Shown here piece by piece: positions 45,980 through 57,698 of a stretch of 64,000 nt of DNA. Each line of letters opens with the position of its first letter. The stretch's first letter is position 1. The stretch is from positions 69,610,157 to 69,674,156 of the forward strand of contig CAMTDV010000028.1 of assembly GCA_947069175.1 (NCBI GenBank), in the 5' to 3' direction. The position numbers and the translations under genes were made by a program. Source of the stretch: Scalesia atractyloides. Its lineage: Eukaryota; Streptophyta; Magnoliopsida; Asterales; Asteraceae. Below the pieces are notes generated by a model. That model did no database searches. It was not told the DNA's origin and was given only the letters and a program-made list of their open reading frames with translations.

Positions 45980-46700
45980 TGTAGTCTACCTGCGGATGTC
46001 AAACGTATTCCTTGTTCATATAATACACACACAAGTGCGGAATCCAAGTGTGCATGCAACCAAAGCAAAGTAAAGAACACAGGGTAACCAAAGATTCACT
46101 ATCTTGATTAATGATTGAGAACAAGTACAAACATATACACACAATGTTCGTATGACTTAAACAAACTTGTTGTGTTCTTGTGTCTTCGTCTTCAGAGATA
46201 TCCAACTGAAAGGATAACAATCTCTCTGGTCCAACTAACTCTCACACGCGAGTCAACCAGCCTCTCTTTTAACTGAGAGAAACATGTCTGCTTATATAGT
46301 GTCCGTCTAGATTCTGTACGAAACACGAATCCAGACATATGGAACACACTATTTCACACGAGACACATCTCCAGAATTTGGTACGAGTCACTGTTTCGTA
46401 TGAAATGCTTGTGTTTCGTACGAAATCTCTTGATTCGTACGAAACCTGTGTTTCGTACGAAATCTCTGACTCGCACAGATTCTTCTTCTCGGAGAATGTG
46501 TGTAGACTTGACGTACACAAGACTTATCAGTATGCACACATGCAACTGATTAACACAGACAAGCTAAGATGTCATACTAGATCAAGATAGAAGGATATCT
46601 CGATCTATTCGACACGACCAAAGCTATACAGACACTTGAAAAAGACCGTACAATTACAACTGTAATTAAGAACAAGCACAGACACAAAACTGTATCAATA
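45980..46700 (-). repeat. Element C 5' LTR
   Basis: It begins TGTAGTCTACC and ends TGTATCAATA; the outermost TGT of the minus strand has changed to TAT. TATA box at 46292-46299, with the CGTACG palindrome cluster at about 46314-46462. Followed by the GGTTC duplication at 46701-46705. Confidence 0.93.
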
Positions 46701-46705
46701 GGTTC

Positions 46706-47265
46706 CACTCGAGAAATCTTTTGTTGTATGAGGTGTGATCCCCTTCCTTCTGCTTTAGAGAGTAGAATTCGTCTTCTAGCTTTTTGATCTCGCTTCTAGG
46801 GCAGAAGCGCCTCGTCATGATTTCCCTTAATTCTTCCCATGTTAAGGCCATGGCTTCTTCCTACCCCTCGCTTACCTTTTTCTTGTTCCACCAGGTAAGT
46901 GCTACCCCAAACAGACGTCCCGTAGCGTAACTACCTTGCGATCCTCAGGACAGTCGCAATTGAGAAAGGTGTCTTCCATCTCCTCAAACCAATGGAGGAG
47001 AGCGGTGACACCTTCAGTCCCTTCATATTTTGGGGGATCGCAGGACTTGAAATGTTTGTAGGTGCATTTAGTGGTTTTGGGAGGAGGGTTGGCGACGTTT
47101 TGGCCTTCTTGGTTCGGAGGGTTGATGGGATTTGCGGCGAGAGCTTGTTGAACTTGTAGAACGATGTCAGGAAGTACCAGCAGCCATTTGTTGAGCAATT
47201 TGTGTGGCCATGCGTTCGCTCGACCTTCCTGACTTTCTACCTCCTCGTAAGTGTCTAGCAGACAT
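46706..47265 (-). pseudogene. Element A gag, N-terminal part
   Basis: The start ATG is at 47263-47265 (MSARHLRGGRKSGRSS on the minus strand). CDPPKYEGTEGVTALLHWF near 47010 and TWEELREIMTRRFCPRSE near 46830 mark the gag domain. It is truncated at 46705 by element C and continues at 35938. One or two shifts, near 47185 and 46920. Confidence 0.87.
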
Positions 47266-48082
47266 CTACAGGAATATATGTAGGGAGATTGTGAGTTTGA
47301 TAATTTTCTAGGTGTCATCTGTCGTAAAAAAAATGAAAAACAACATTTATGAATAACTGAAGAAAATAACTTAACTACATCCATAGGATGTCTTGGGTTC
47401 GCTCATGTTTGGGCCTCCAAATCTCTCCCATACCATAGCCTGTATAGTCATGTGGGCCCCCATGACTATTAGGCTTGGTAGGGTTCACATTGGTGTCGGC
47501 TGGTTAACACTCGCATCACCCGAATGAAAATCGTAAAATATGATTGCGAGATATAAGGTCGGAGGGTGTCCAAGTGTAGACACAATGACACTCAAAGTGG
47601 GTTAGTTCACACGACGTTTGGTATAGCATGCTTTGGCCTAATAGGCTTCGTACTTATCGTTAGTCCCCAGGTAGGCAAACTGGTCCTTTATTTTGGATTT
47701 ATACGAATGCCAAGCACTAGACAAGGACGTTCCGACTACCGGTACTCGTACCCTTCTAGTTACTACATGCCCGTCGTGAAAACTCACTTTGATGTGATTT
47801 GAAAAATATGAAAACTTTGCAAAAATGCTTGAAAAGAAATCATGGAAATTGTGAGGTGTGTGCTTTCATAGGTAGGATATGTTATTGAGATATGAATTAT
47901 GACGAGCATTGCATATTAACATGTACTTGTGAGAGTGCTTGCATAAAATTTTGTGTGAAAATAAACATGAAACATATAAACATCATGAATTTTGCATGTA
48001 ATACATAAACAATTAAAATCTAATCAACTATAGTATAGGCTCTAAGGGTCTAATAACCTATCCTATATCCCTATAGTCACGA
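47266..48082 (-). other. Element A 5' leader
   Basis: Non-coding leader nearly the same as that of element B (33515-34336). No sense open frame. Confidence 0.75.
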
Positions 48083-48094
48083 GCTCTGATACCA
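48083..48094 (-). other. Element A primer-binding site (initiator-Met type)
   Basis: TGGTATCAGAGC on the minus strand, three bases from the LTR. Confidence 0.9.
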
Positions 48095-49098
48095 ATCTGT
48101 CACACCCAGACCCACATCAGAATAAAAGTCGGGGCATGATTGGGTTATCACCAAAGCTCATGATATTTACTAATAAGTTTCATATTTATTAAATTGAAAC
48201 TAAACTTCAAATATTCAACAAAAAATTCATACAAACACAAACAATAAACCAAAAGATTGTTCCAAACGAAATAACTTGTTTATTCTTCTAAGGCCATTCC
48301 ATTGTGTTTCTTTCCTCAGCTTGTTCACTTGTATCATGCGTAAAAACAGAAAATTTGGCGTCAACAAAAGTTGGCGAGTGAACCTTGATAAAACATTTAA
48401 ATAATTGAATTATATTGTTGTTTAAATAAAAATTGTGCATGAATCATTTGTGAACAGATGTATATATATAACCAATTACAAGCCACATTGTATGAACAGT
48501 TAACATGATGAATGATGTATTTGAGATCAAGGCTCAATCAAATGGAGCCGATCTAATGAGGCACCATGATGCTCAACCCGTATCCCACGAGGAACTGATG
48601 GGCCTAATGAAATGATTTCACTGAAATGATGAAATGTATCCACATATAAACCACATGAACAACTATACACATTTGATCACGAAATGATATTATCACAAGT
48701 GTTAAACAAAATAAAAGAAATTGTACGACACATGATACACCCCAAAACATGATTAAAACGGGGAATTCGTAGAGATTCACTCACAGTGGGTGCGTATTCT
48801 TGATTGAAGATGAGAGCGCACGAGTTGCAGATTTAACCGATGAAGGAGTACTACCTAAAAAAATAACCGACAACTCGATAATTAAATAAATTAATATTTA
48901 GGTTAAAATCCTTTGTTTAGGTTTTTAGGTTATTTTTGTGGATTGTATTGATATTTTAAACCCCTGAAAATGTATTTTTTAAACCTTTTATTTGATTTTT
49001 CATTTAATATATAGCCCTAAAATAAAATATTAAAATAAAATAAATAAAATAAAAAAACTGACAGACTGACATGCCGGTTCGATTGGTATGTTTGGCAT

Positions 49099-49510
49099 GC
49101 GTGTGTTGAGACTCGAACTCGTGACCTCTCGGTTGCGTGCACGCAGCTCTTCCAACTGAGCTACTTGTCTAACCCGAAAGAAACCTGATTTTAATTATTC
49201 TTATACACATTTTAGGTTTATTCAAATTTAATTTTAAATTTAAAAAGGGATTTAAAGGTATCAGACCGGTGTGAGCCAAAACCGACCCGAGACCTCGGTT
49301 GTGCTTCGCACCCAGCCCAACCAACTGGGATGGGTGTCTAAGCCCGACAATACTTGCATTTTAATTGTATTTATACACTAAATTTGTTTATACAGAAGTG
49401 ATAGATTTAAAAAGGTTTTAAAGTGGTCAGGCCGGTGTGTGCTTAGATTTGAACCGGTGATCCCGAGTTTGGTTTGCACCCAGCACAACCAGTTGGGCTG
49501 GGTGCTTAAC
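49099..49510 (-). other. Three tandem tRNA-like modules, element A 5' LTR
   Basis: Second copy of the array at 22280-22691. Module 1 (49099-49175) keeps TAGCTCAGTTGGAAGAGC and AGTTCGAGTCT. Module 2 (49265-49345) has lost the box B core (CGGGTCGGTTTT). Module 3 (49432-49510) has a better box B here (CGGTTCAAATC) than in the 3' LTR. Drift differs between the LTRs. Confidence 0.73.
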
Positions 49511-50044
49511 CCGATTAAAATATGTATTTTATTATACATAAACATATACTTCCATCGTCTTCTTCGTTTTGAATTTGAACCAACGTTATACCTGCCCGAT
49601 TTAATCCATTTTACTTCTGCTAAATCCAATGTACATTAAGCTAAATTAAATAGAATTCAAAAGAAAAGAACGAGAGTCTACCAAATAAACTGAGCCGCGG
49701 TGACTTGGTTCCAGCAACCTGCTGTGTTCCGGCGGGGGAAGGATTCCGGTGACTCGAGAGCTTTGAGAGAGTATGGTTTCGAGAAGAGGATTGAACGAGG
49801 AATGAGTAAGATGCTTGCGGTATTTATAGGTGTTTTGAGGCTGATTTTGTAATTGGTTTCGGATTGATTGCCAGTGATCTCAATCAAAGAATTTACCAAA
49901 AATACGCTTAGACAGTTGTCGATGATGAGGCATACGTGTGAATTGCCGAGATCTCCGGCGAGGAGATTTGCGGATGATTGCAGGTTTCCTCCTAGCTTCA
50001 CTATATGAGTAAAGAGATTCTAAACATAGCACAACTAGTGTGTG

Positions 50045-50108
50045 CAGCGTAGTGGTGTTTGTGGTGTGTGTGCAACCCGGGGAACCCGGTTCGATTCCCG
50101 GTTCCACC
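50045..50108 (+). other. tRNA-like unit on the opposite strand, element A 5' LTR
   Basis: CAGCGTAGTGG (box A-like), CCGGTTCGATTCCCGG (box B, T-arm shortened by one base), TTCCACC and a TTTTT terminator at 50109-50113. Confidence 0.7.
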
Positions 50109-50423
50109 TTTTTATTTCATTTTCTTTAATTATTTTTATTAAGCCTTTTTAATTGTCTATTAATATAAATATTTATTATTTAATTGATTATTTACCATAT
50201 TATTTTATTTTAAACATTTATTATCATTATTTTATATATGAAATATTGTAATGTTTAATAATAAATAAAAAATATAATAAATAACGAACGACGTAAATAA
50301 ATACACTTTGATTGATAAATTGGGGCGGTTTTCGAAACCCGATTTACACAAATGTTACATAATGGGTAACCGGATAAATCATGGACAAGTTCTATATGCC
50401 ATTATATTTTAATAAGTTAAAAT

Positions 50424-51231
50424 ATCAGTAGGATATCAACTTATATGCCCGTTAAGGTTTTAAAACGAAACTATGCCTCATAAGGGATGTTGGTAATTTT
50501 ATACCGTATAAAAGAAATTGAATATAATTTAATGTTATAGTTATAAGTATTCTGGAAAAATACTTTATTTGTGATATAATATCAGTAGGATACCAATTAT
50601 TTGTGTAATTTATCTTTTATGACCAAACTATGCACCGAATGGGCATTTGGTCATTTTACCATAGTTTATAAATTATTTGAGATTCTGAGTTTATAACATG
50701 TCCCTACTGTAAATAGTTTTAAAATGTCAGTAGGTAACAAGTCTTGGTCATTAATATGGTTTAAAACCATACTAAGCGCCGAAACGACGCTTATGTCTAA
50801 TATGACGTCTTTATGCGATATTTATGAAAACTAATGTTAATGTCAGATTAAAATGTTTCAAATGTGTTATTTAATATAACATATCAGTAGGTAAATGATT
50901 TATCTTGAAAATATTTGATAAACTATTTTATAAGCCACAAGGGCTAAAATCGTCATTTATCGACATAGTTTAAGACCTGTTTGAAAACTCAGTTTATAAC
51001 TTGATTTAACAACGCAAATAATCCTACTTATTATATTACATCAGTAGAAAACTCATTTTCAAGTTCATTACCATTTAAAACTTTGTTTTATACAAAAAAG
51101 GTATTTTGGTCAAAGATGGCATAATTATGGAACTTGCGCATAAACTTGGATTCTGATTATGATCATGTAATAAAACCTCAAGGGTTATGCTACATTATAT
51201 TATGATCATAATACAACTTTAGATCAGTAGG
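50424..51231 (-). repeat. About six decayed 157-bp repeats in the D LTR
   Basis: The word ATCAGTAGG or a close variant recurs at 50424, 50581, 50726, 50883, 51040 and 51223 (steps 157, 145, 157, 157, 183). Each step also repeats a second block of the type ACTATGC...AAGGGCATTTTGGTCATTTTA. The other LTR has the same series at 60692, 60851, 61125, 61285 and 61467. Confidence 0.78.
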
Positions 51232-52323
51232 TAACTAATCTAAATCGGATCAGAATCGAAAGTCAAAGCAGAAGTCAAACTTCCGACTTTCGGTGGCGAA
51301 CCGACCCTAGAACTGAAATTGACGAGCCGAACATGTTTTACATTTTCTAATAATTATTACCAACTTGTTTAAGCATCAAAACAGGTTTCATAACATATAT
51401 AAGAACAATTTCATGATTTTTCCAAAAAATGGCATTTTTGACTTTTTAATAACGTAACTTGACCCGTCAATTGGTCTAGCAAACGTGATCTTCAGGATAT
51501 GCCCTTTATAGGGATTAACACCTACCTTATTATCGATCACTTAGCCATGTTCATTTCGAACAATGGCTGGACCATAATGGTCTTAACCGAAAGTCAAAGC
51601 GTTTTCCGTAAAACGCTTGACTTTTGGCTATAAAAGCTTATAAACGAAAATGTACAAGGAAGGAACACTTATCAGTGACTCCTAGGGTGCAAAAGAACTA
51701 TGTTGGATGCTCCTTTTAGCTAGGAACTTCCAGAGAAGGGAGAAGAGTGAATGAATGAGAAAGGTGAAAGTTGGAATGGTGAAATTAAGCACCTATTTAT
51801 AGTTGGAGAGCTCAAAGGAGGTGAAGCCAGGTGTTTAGGGGTGTAAGAGGAAGCTTACAAGTGTCCCAAAACGTGTCATAGGAGTTTGGGAAGCCATGGT
51901 TTCGATTTTAATGGTTTTGGAGTTTTGTTTGGGAGCCAAGCAAAACTTTCTCAGCAGAGGCCTTCTCGCGCCTCGAGAGAGACCCAGGTCTGGTCTCTCG
52001 CGGCCCACGACCGCCCTTGGCCAGTTTCAAAGTTTGACACTTTAGCCCCTTAACTTTAAAAAGCTTCTAAAAACCTTTTGAACACCTTTTTGGCACTTTT
52101 AGCCCTCCGTAGTCAATACTGGCATATCCGGGATTATGCCCGGACATTGTCGAGCTCTCGGTTTGTTAAAAAGGTCATTCAGATGTACAAATTAACATGT
52201 TGACACTTTTAATCCCTCCATCATCCAACGTTCACCTATTTACAAAATTGAACCCTCTCGTCCAACAAATGGCACGTATGAGAGTTAGGACTTCACAAAG
52301 GATCACTCAGAGGCTTATTATAA

Positions 52324-52530
52324 GCATGTTGACTCCGATGTCACTCAGAGGCTGGGCATGTTGACATATCAGTCACTAGAGGCCAAGGTTCAAGCATGTT
52401 GACATATCAGTCACTCAGAGCTAATGATTTAAGCATGTTGACATATCAGTCACTCAGAGGCTTGTTATTTATGCATGTTGACATCAGATCGTCACTCGGA
52501 GGCTCAGTTTGAGCATGTTGACGCCTTTAG
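52324..52530 (-). repeat. Tandem GCATGTTGACATATCAGTCA array, six copies
   Basis: GCATGTTGAC at 52324, 52357, 52394, 52433, 52473 and 52513 (33-40-bp steps), with CACTCAGAGGCT between copies. In element orientation it is near the 5' end of the LTR, in U3. Confidence 0.9.
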
Positions 52531-52596
52531 TCCTTATTGGTCTTTAATACAACAAGTGTCACTATACTATTGGACACGATTTTACAGGGTGTTACA

Positions 52597-52610
52597 TCCT
52601 CACCCCCTTA
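52597..52610 (-). other. Element D polypurine tract
   Basis: TAAGGGGGTGAGGA on the minus strand abuts the 3' LTR. Confidence 0.85.
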
Positions 52611-52619
52611 AAAGAAATC

Positions 52620-54073
52620 TCGACCTCGAGATTTTATTTGAAAAGATGGGGGTACTTTTGTCACATAGTGGACTCAACCTCCCATGTATACTCAGGACCT
52701 CTAAAAGCTCCCACTTAACCTTTACTATAGGTATCATCTTTCTTCGGAGCTTCTTGACCTGTCGATCCTCGATCGAAATTGGTTTCTCAACAACCTCAGG
52801 TTTTCGTCTATCTACACTTTTTGTGCGACATTGCTAGCGACTCATCGGCTAGACATTTCTTAAGGTTAGATATGTGGAATACATCATGGATTCCACTTAG
52901 CTCCTCTGGCAATCTGAGTTTATAAGCTATAGTGCCGACATATTCGACTATCTCAAATGGTCCTATATATCTTGGGCTCAAATCCCCCTTCTTTCTGAAG
53001 CGCATCACACCTTTCCAAGGTGATACCTTCAACATGACTTTGTCCCCACTTGGAACTTAAGAGGTTTACGCCTCTTGTCAGCATAACTCTTCTGCCTATC
53101 CCTGGCAGCTTTGAGACGATCACGGATTTGCACAATCTTTTTTGTGGTCTCCAGGACAATCTCTGGTCCTGATAGTTGGGCTTCCCCAACTTCTGCCCAG
53201 CATACGGGCGTTCTACATTTTCTCCCATAAAGGCCTCAAAAGGAGCAGACCTTGATGCTAGTATGATAGCTGTTATGTAGGAGAATTCTATTAGGGGTAA
53301 GTGGTCATCCCAACTTCCACCTAAATCAATCACACATGTCTTTGGAGCATGTCTTCCAGAGTTTGAATAGAACGCTCACTTTGACATCAGTCTGTGGATG
53401 GTAAGCCGTAATAAAGTTTAATTGTGTGCCTAAAGATTGTTGGAAACTTTTCCAAAAGTGAGATGTGTATCTAGTATCTCTGTCAGATACAATAGATACC
53501 GGCACACCGTGTAGGGACACAATCTTGTCCACATACAAATTTAGCCAATTTATCTGAATTATATGTTTCCTTTATTGCAAGAAATGTGCTGACTTGGTCA
53601 GCCTATCCATAATGACCCAAATATGTCCATTTCCACTTTTGGTCTAGGGTTACTTGGTAATCAAGTCCATAGTTACCATTTCCCATTTCCATGTGGGAAT
53701 TTCCATTGTTGTAGAAGTCCTGACGGCTTCTGATGTCGGCTTTAACCTGCGAACACGTCAGACACTTAGCTACATAAGTGGCTATGGATTTCTTCAAACC
53801 CATCCACCAATAATTCTTCTTTAGATCTTGATACATCTTGTCACCACCCGGGTGAACTGAGTATCTCGAACTATGCGCTTCTTGGAGGATTAGATCTCTA
53901 AGTCCTCCAAATATTGGAACCCAAATTCTATCACTAAATCTAAGGATTCCATCCTTTCCAGGCGCTAAATGATCAACAGCTCCGCCTAATCCCTCATTAG
54001 GGATATTAGCCTCTAATAGGGCTTGCTTTTGCGCATCTAATAGCTTCTCATTTAAGCTTATTTCTGAGCTCAA
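52620..54073 (-). pseudogene. Element D integrase region, broken
   Basis: Zinc region HSSRYSVHPGGDKMYQ...CLTCSQVKA (about 53880-53740), then a damaged core. The second catalytic Asp is in SDRDTRYTSHFW (about 53490), and HPQTD near 53400 loses its frame before the Glu. SYITAIILASRSAPFEAFMG, GPFEIVEYVGTIAYKLRLP and VFHISNLKKCLADESLA follow. A chromodomain-like start (KLRRKMIPIVKVKWE, near 52730) goes out of frame. At least six breaks. Confidence 0.86.
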
Positions 54074-55514
54074 TACTCTTAGCGTTAATCCTTATAGGTT
54101 TAACTCGTTCTTTGCGACTTAAGGCATCAGCAACTACATTTGCTTTGCCTGGATGGTAGCGAATCTCGCAATCATAGTCATTAAGTGTTTCCATCCATAG
54201 GCGTTGTCGCATGTTCAACTCTTTTTGATTGAACAGATGCTGGAGACTTTTATGGTCAGTGTATATAATACACTTTGTGCCATACAAGTAATGTCTCCAC
54301 AGTTTTAGTGCAAATACAATGGCACCCAATTCCAAATCGTGGGTGGTGTAATTTCTTTCGTGTACCTTTAACTGTCGTGATGCATAGGCAATCACTTTGC
54401 CTTTTGCATTAGTACACAACCCATGCAAGTGTGCAATGCATCATAGTAGACTACAAAATCTTCAACACTCTCTGGTAGGGATAACACAGAAGCATTGCTC
54501 AGCTTGTGTTTAAGAACCTCAAAAAGATCTTGTTGCTTTGGACCCTAATTATACTTAATATTCTTACGGGTTAAGGTAGTTAAAGGAGTGGCTATTCTTG
54601 AAAAGTTCTCAATGAACCTCCTGTAGTAACCATCCAATCCTAGAAAACTACGAATCTCCGATGGGGTTTTAGGTACTTCCCAGTTCATTATAGCCTCAAT
54701 TTTGGCGGATCCACTTGGATACCACGCTCACTTACCATATTCAAGAATTGACCTCTTTAAGCCAAAACTCACACTAAGAGAATTTAGCATAGAGTTTCTC
54801 TTGCCTTAGCAGTTCTAAGATGCACCGAAGATGTTTCTCATGATCGGCTTGATTACGAGAGTAGATAAGTATGTCGTCTATAAAGACAATGACAAACTTA
54901 TCCAATATGGCTTGCAGACTCTATTCATGAGGTCAATGAATGCTGCAGGTGCATTTGTGAGCCCAAAAGGCATCACTAAGAATTCAAAGCGACCGTATCG
55001 GTCCTGAAGGCAGTCTTAGGAACATCTTCACTCCTAACCTTCAGCTGATGATATCCAGATCTCAAATCGATCTTGGAAAAGTAACTAGCCCCTTAAATTT
55101 GGTTGAATAAATTTCATCGATCCTGGGTAGAGGATATCTATTCTTGATTGTTAACTTGTTTAGCTCTCGTAACCGATGCACATTCGCATCGAAGCGTCTT
55201 TCTTCTTTACAAAGAGGATAGGAGCTCCCCAAGGTGAGGAACTAGGCTGGATAAAGCCTTTCTCCAAGAGTTCGTCTAGTTGCGTCCTCAATTCCTTCTT
55301 TTTCCGTTGGTGCTAGCCTATATGGAGCTCTAGCTACGGGTGCTAATCCTGTTATAATATCAATTCTGAACTCCACTTGCCTGTTTGGAGGTAGGCCTGG
55401 TAATTCTTCTGGGAATACATTGGGATACTCTGTGATTACTAGGAGGTCTTCCATATTTGGCTTAGGCTCGTTTATGGTGACTTGTGCCATGTAGATGACA
55501 CAGCCTCTTCTCAA
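54048..55514 (-). pseudogene. Element D reverse transcriptase and RNase H, broken
   Basis: RT starts with YPNVFPEELPGLPPNRQVEF and RIDIITG (about 55420). The middle is damaged; the catalytic FIDDILIYSR lies near 54860-54885. RNase H (54048-54428) is open for 126 codons, with VIAYASRQLKVHERNYTTH and DYDCEIRYHPGKANVVADAL. Confidence 0.87.
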
Positions 55515-55893
55515 ACATTGGATGCCTTAAATAACGATACCTTGTCTGGCAGTCCATAGTGTGAGTCTCCAAGGATGGTGAGCATTTCATCAGATGGGGT
55601 TTTGATTTCAATGAGTTTCTTATCGCAGGCAATGCGGGCTTGGTTATGAGATAACAAATCCATGCCTAAAACTACATCAAACCCCGCCAATTTCATTGGC
55701 AGAAGAGAGATAGGGAGGAATGATTCTTAATGGATATAGAGCATCCATCAAGAATGGAAATGTTGTTTCTATCGTTCCATCAGCAAGTTCTATCTCATAA
55801 TTTTTATCTAGGTTCTTATGGGCAGGTTTAATAGTTTACTAAACTTATGGTCAACAAATGATTTATCCGCACCCGAATCAAAAAGAACTCTAG
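55511..55893 (-). pseudogene. Element D protease, frameshifted
   Basis: VLFDSGADKSFVD at about 55855-55893 is the aspartic protease site. The C-terminal part LPMKLAGFDVVLGMDLLSHN lies near 55630-55700 in another frame. The sequence between is broken. Confidence 0.85.
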
Positions 55894-55959
55894 CGTAAAT
55901 ATTGTTAATGAGGAATGTACCTATTATGATGTTGTTGTCATTAACGGCCTCCCTGGCAT

Positions 55960-57132
55960 TCATTTAAAGGCACGGGCATTCCCCTTCTTGGCCTCTCCAG
56001 GCTTTGCATCATTACTTTTGGGTTTCTTGGGGCAATTGTACGTTATATGTCCTTTTCCATTGCAGTTGTAGCAAACAGCATCCTTAAGATCCTTGCAATC
56101 TAAGGTCATATGCCCTTTTCTCTTGCAGATACCATAGGGTTTGGTTTGTGGATTTACACTACACTGTCCCCAATGCCTATATTTACAGTTCTTGCACAGA
56201 GGTTTGTCATTAGATGCGTGCTGGTTCTTCTTGAACCCAAAATTTCCTTTCTTTTTAAATCTTTGGGAGTTATTATCTTCCTGTTTCCTCTTTCCATCAG
56301 TTTCAGTCCTAACTGACCTTTGTCTTACCAAATCAAGGGTGAGGGAAAGAGATAGGTCTACAGCGGACCTATAGGTATTAGGTTGTGCAGCCTTTACCAT
56401 GCCCTTTTCTCGGGCGCCAACCCTTTTATAAAACGTGCAATCATTTAGATTCGGGGGTGATCAAATAGGAAACTAACCTAGATATGGAGTTAAAGTCAGA
56501 AACGTACTTCCGACAATCTAGGTTTTTCATTGAAAGAGACAAAAAGTCTGTCTCTAATTTCTCCACCTCATGGGGTGGGCAGTAAGTTTCCTTAACAAGG
56601 TCCACAAATTTGGACCATCCCAAATTATACAGGTGTACCTTCCCTGTAGACTGGATCATGGCTTTCCACCATATTAGGGCATCGCCCTTGAAGGATTGTG
56701 ATACGTACTTGACCACATCCTTATCAGCACAATTGCTGATATCTATAATCGTTTCCATCTCGTCTAGCCACTTTAGGGCTTCTACAGCTCCTTTCTCCCC
56801 GTTAAAGTCTCGGGGCTTACAGGAGACAAGTACTTATAGGTACGTTCATCTTTAACAGAACGGGACTTATCAGCAAAATCTATTTTCTTTGGTTCACTCT
56901 TCGCATTGGAAGAGTGAACGGAGTTCTCCTTACGAGCTGGAGAGGGGGTAACCGATAATGGCCTAAAGCGAGTAGCACTCGACTCTCTAAGCTTTTCTAT
57001 GGCTTTTCCCATGGACTTTTCAACAGCCGCATCAATGCGAGCTTGAAAATTTTCATCATCAATATTTTTGTTTTCAGCTTTGTTAGATTCAACATTCCTG
57101 TGGCTACTTTGTGCTTCATTTGAGTTAGCCAT
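55960..57132 (-). pseudogene. Element D gag with three zinc knuckles
   Basis: Start MANSNEAQSSHRN at 57132. N-terminal predicted helix FQARIDAAVEKSMGKAIEKL; gag domain FKGDALIWWKAMIQ and FVDLVKETYCPPHEVEKLE (56441-56758). The C-terminal part (55960-56400) has three Cys/His clusters: CKNCKYRHWGQC, YGICKRKGHMTLDC (first Cys now Tyr) and CYNCNGKGHITYNC. Shifts near 56780 and 56430. Confidence 0.87.
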
Positions 57133-57404
57133 CTTTAAGTCTTGGGTTCTATATACCAATAAAACTTCATTTAGCCATGGTATATCAACCATATCGGCTT
57201 TCAACATTGGATATAACAATCCATTGCCTATACTAGTGTGAATAACATCACAACTCTTAGGCTTAACATAACTATATTTGGCCTAGGTCTTAATAGGACC
57301 ATTATAGGCAAATTACAATTTGGACGTAGTCCATATATTATTGGACAGTGGATCGCAATGTCACAATGTCATTGTCATCTTTGACAATTATATAGCTCAT
57401 AGGC

Positions 57405-57698
57405 TTGTCCCTAATGGACATAATAATTGGGCACCTTGGCCGGTCACATTGGACATAAATTGGGCACCTTGGCCTACATCATAACAGATGTATATGGTAT
57501 ATCAGCCTGTCCCATTGGACATAAGTTGGGCACATCGGCCTACACCATAACAGATGTATATGGCATATCAGCCTGTCCTATTGGACATAAATGGGCACCT
57601 TGGCCTTATATGGCATATAAGCTTGTCCCATTGGACATAAATTGGGCACCTTGGCCTACATCATAACAGATGTATATGGCATATCAGCCTGTCCCATT
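57405..57698 (-). repeat. 66-bp minisatellite between the extra frame and gag of D
   Basis: GGACATAAATTGGGCACC-type units start at 57451, 57517, 57583 and 57633 (the last step shortened to 50), with a partial unit before 57451. Because 66 is divisible by 3, a plus-strand frame stays open across it; I treat that as a by-product. Confidence 0.93.

Larger units (their letters stand above)
35939..46700 (-). mobile_element. Element C: large Ty1/copia, Sirevirus-like, inserted in element A
   Basis: 10.76 kb with LTRs of 723 and 721 bp and a perfect 5-bp duplication GGTTC (35934-35938 and 46701-46705). Order right to left: 5' LTR, primer site, leader, gag with a zinc knuckle, a long coiled-coil spacer, a second zinc knuckle, protease, integrase, RT, RNase H, a 1.7-kb 3' spacer and 3' LTR. 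Large size, a long gag and extra purine tracts in the 3' spacer fit the SIRE/Maximus group (an inference). Integrase is fully open; gag, RT and RNase H have shifts. With B it is one of the youngest insertions in the nest. Confidence 0.92.
21344..50359 (-). mobile_element. Element A: Ty3/gypsy with tRNA-like LTRs, inserted in D
   Basis: It reads right to left: 5' LTR 48098-50359, primer site 48083-48094, gag start 47265, gag interrupted by C and B, then protease, RT, RNase H, integrase and 3' LTR 21344-23547. The right target duplication copy is TAATG (50360-50364), which occurs once at the matching place of D's intact LTR (60631-60635). The left copy is gone because a deletion removed about 0.65 kb of D and the outermost 82 bp of A's 3' LTR. 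Its protein sequence is closely related to that of element B. Confidence 0.9.
48098..50359 (-). repeat. Element A 5' LTR, complete
   Basis: 2.26 kb, TGTCACACCCAGACCC to AATGTTACA. The first 0.75 kb and last 0.1 kb resemble the LTRs of element B; the middle does not. It contains three tRNA-like modules (49099-49510), a TATA box (49823-49829) and the opposite tRNA-like unit (50045-50108). Confidence 0.93.
50360..52596 (-). repeat. Element D 3' LTR, inner piece
   Basis: Matches 60631-62875. Starts at the TAATG duplication of element A and ends GGGTGTTACA. A TATA box (CTATAAATAGGTGCT on minus) is at 51796. It contains the 157-bp repeats (50424-51231), CpG palindromes (about 51963-52012) and the GCATGTTGAC array (52324-52530). 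The 640 bp matching 59990-60630 is missing. Confidence 0.92.

Noticed and set aside
52324..52530. CRISPR-like array
   Set aside because: Direct repeats merge into each other without unique spacers and lie in a plant LTR.
57427..57666. Plus-strand protein with GHKLGT repeats
   Set aside because: It is the open opposite strand of a 66-bp minisatellite; no start context or homologue.
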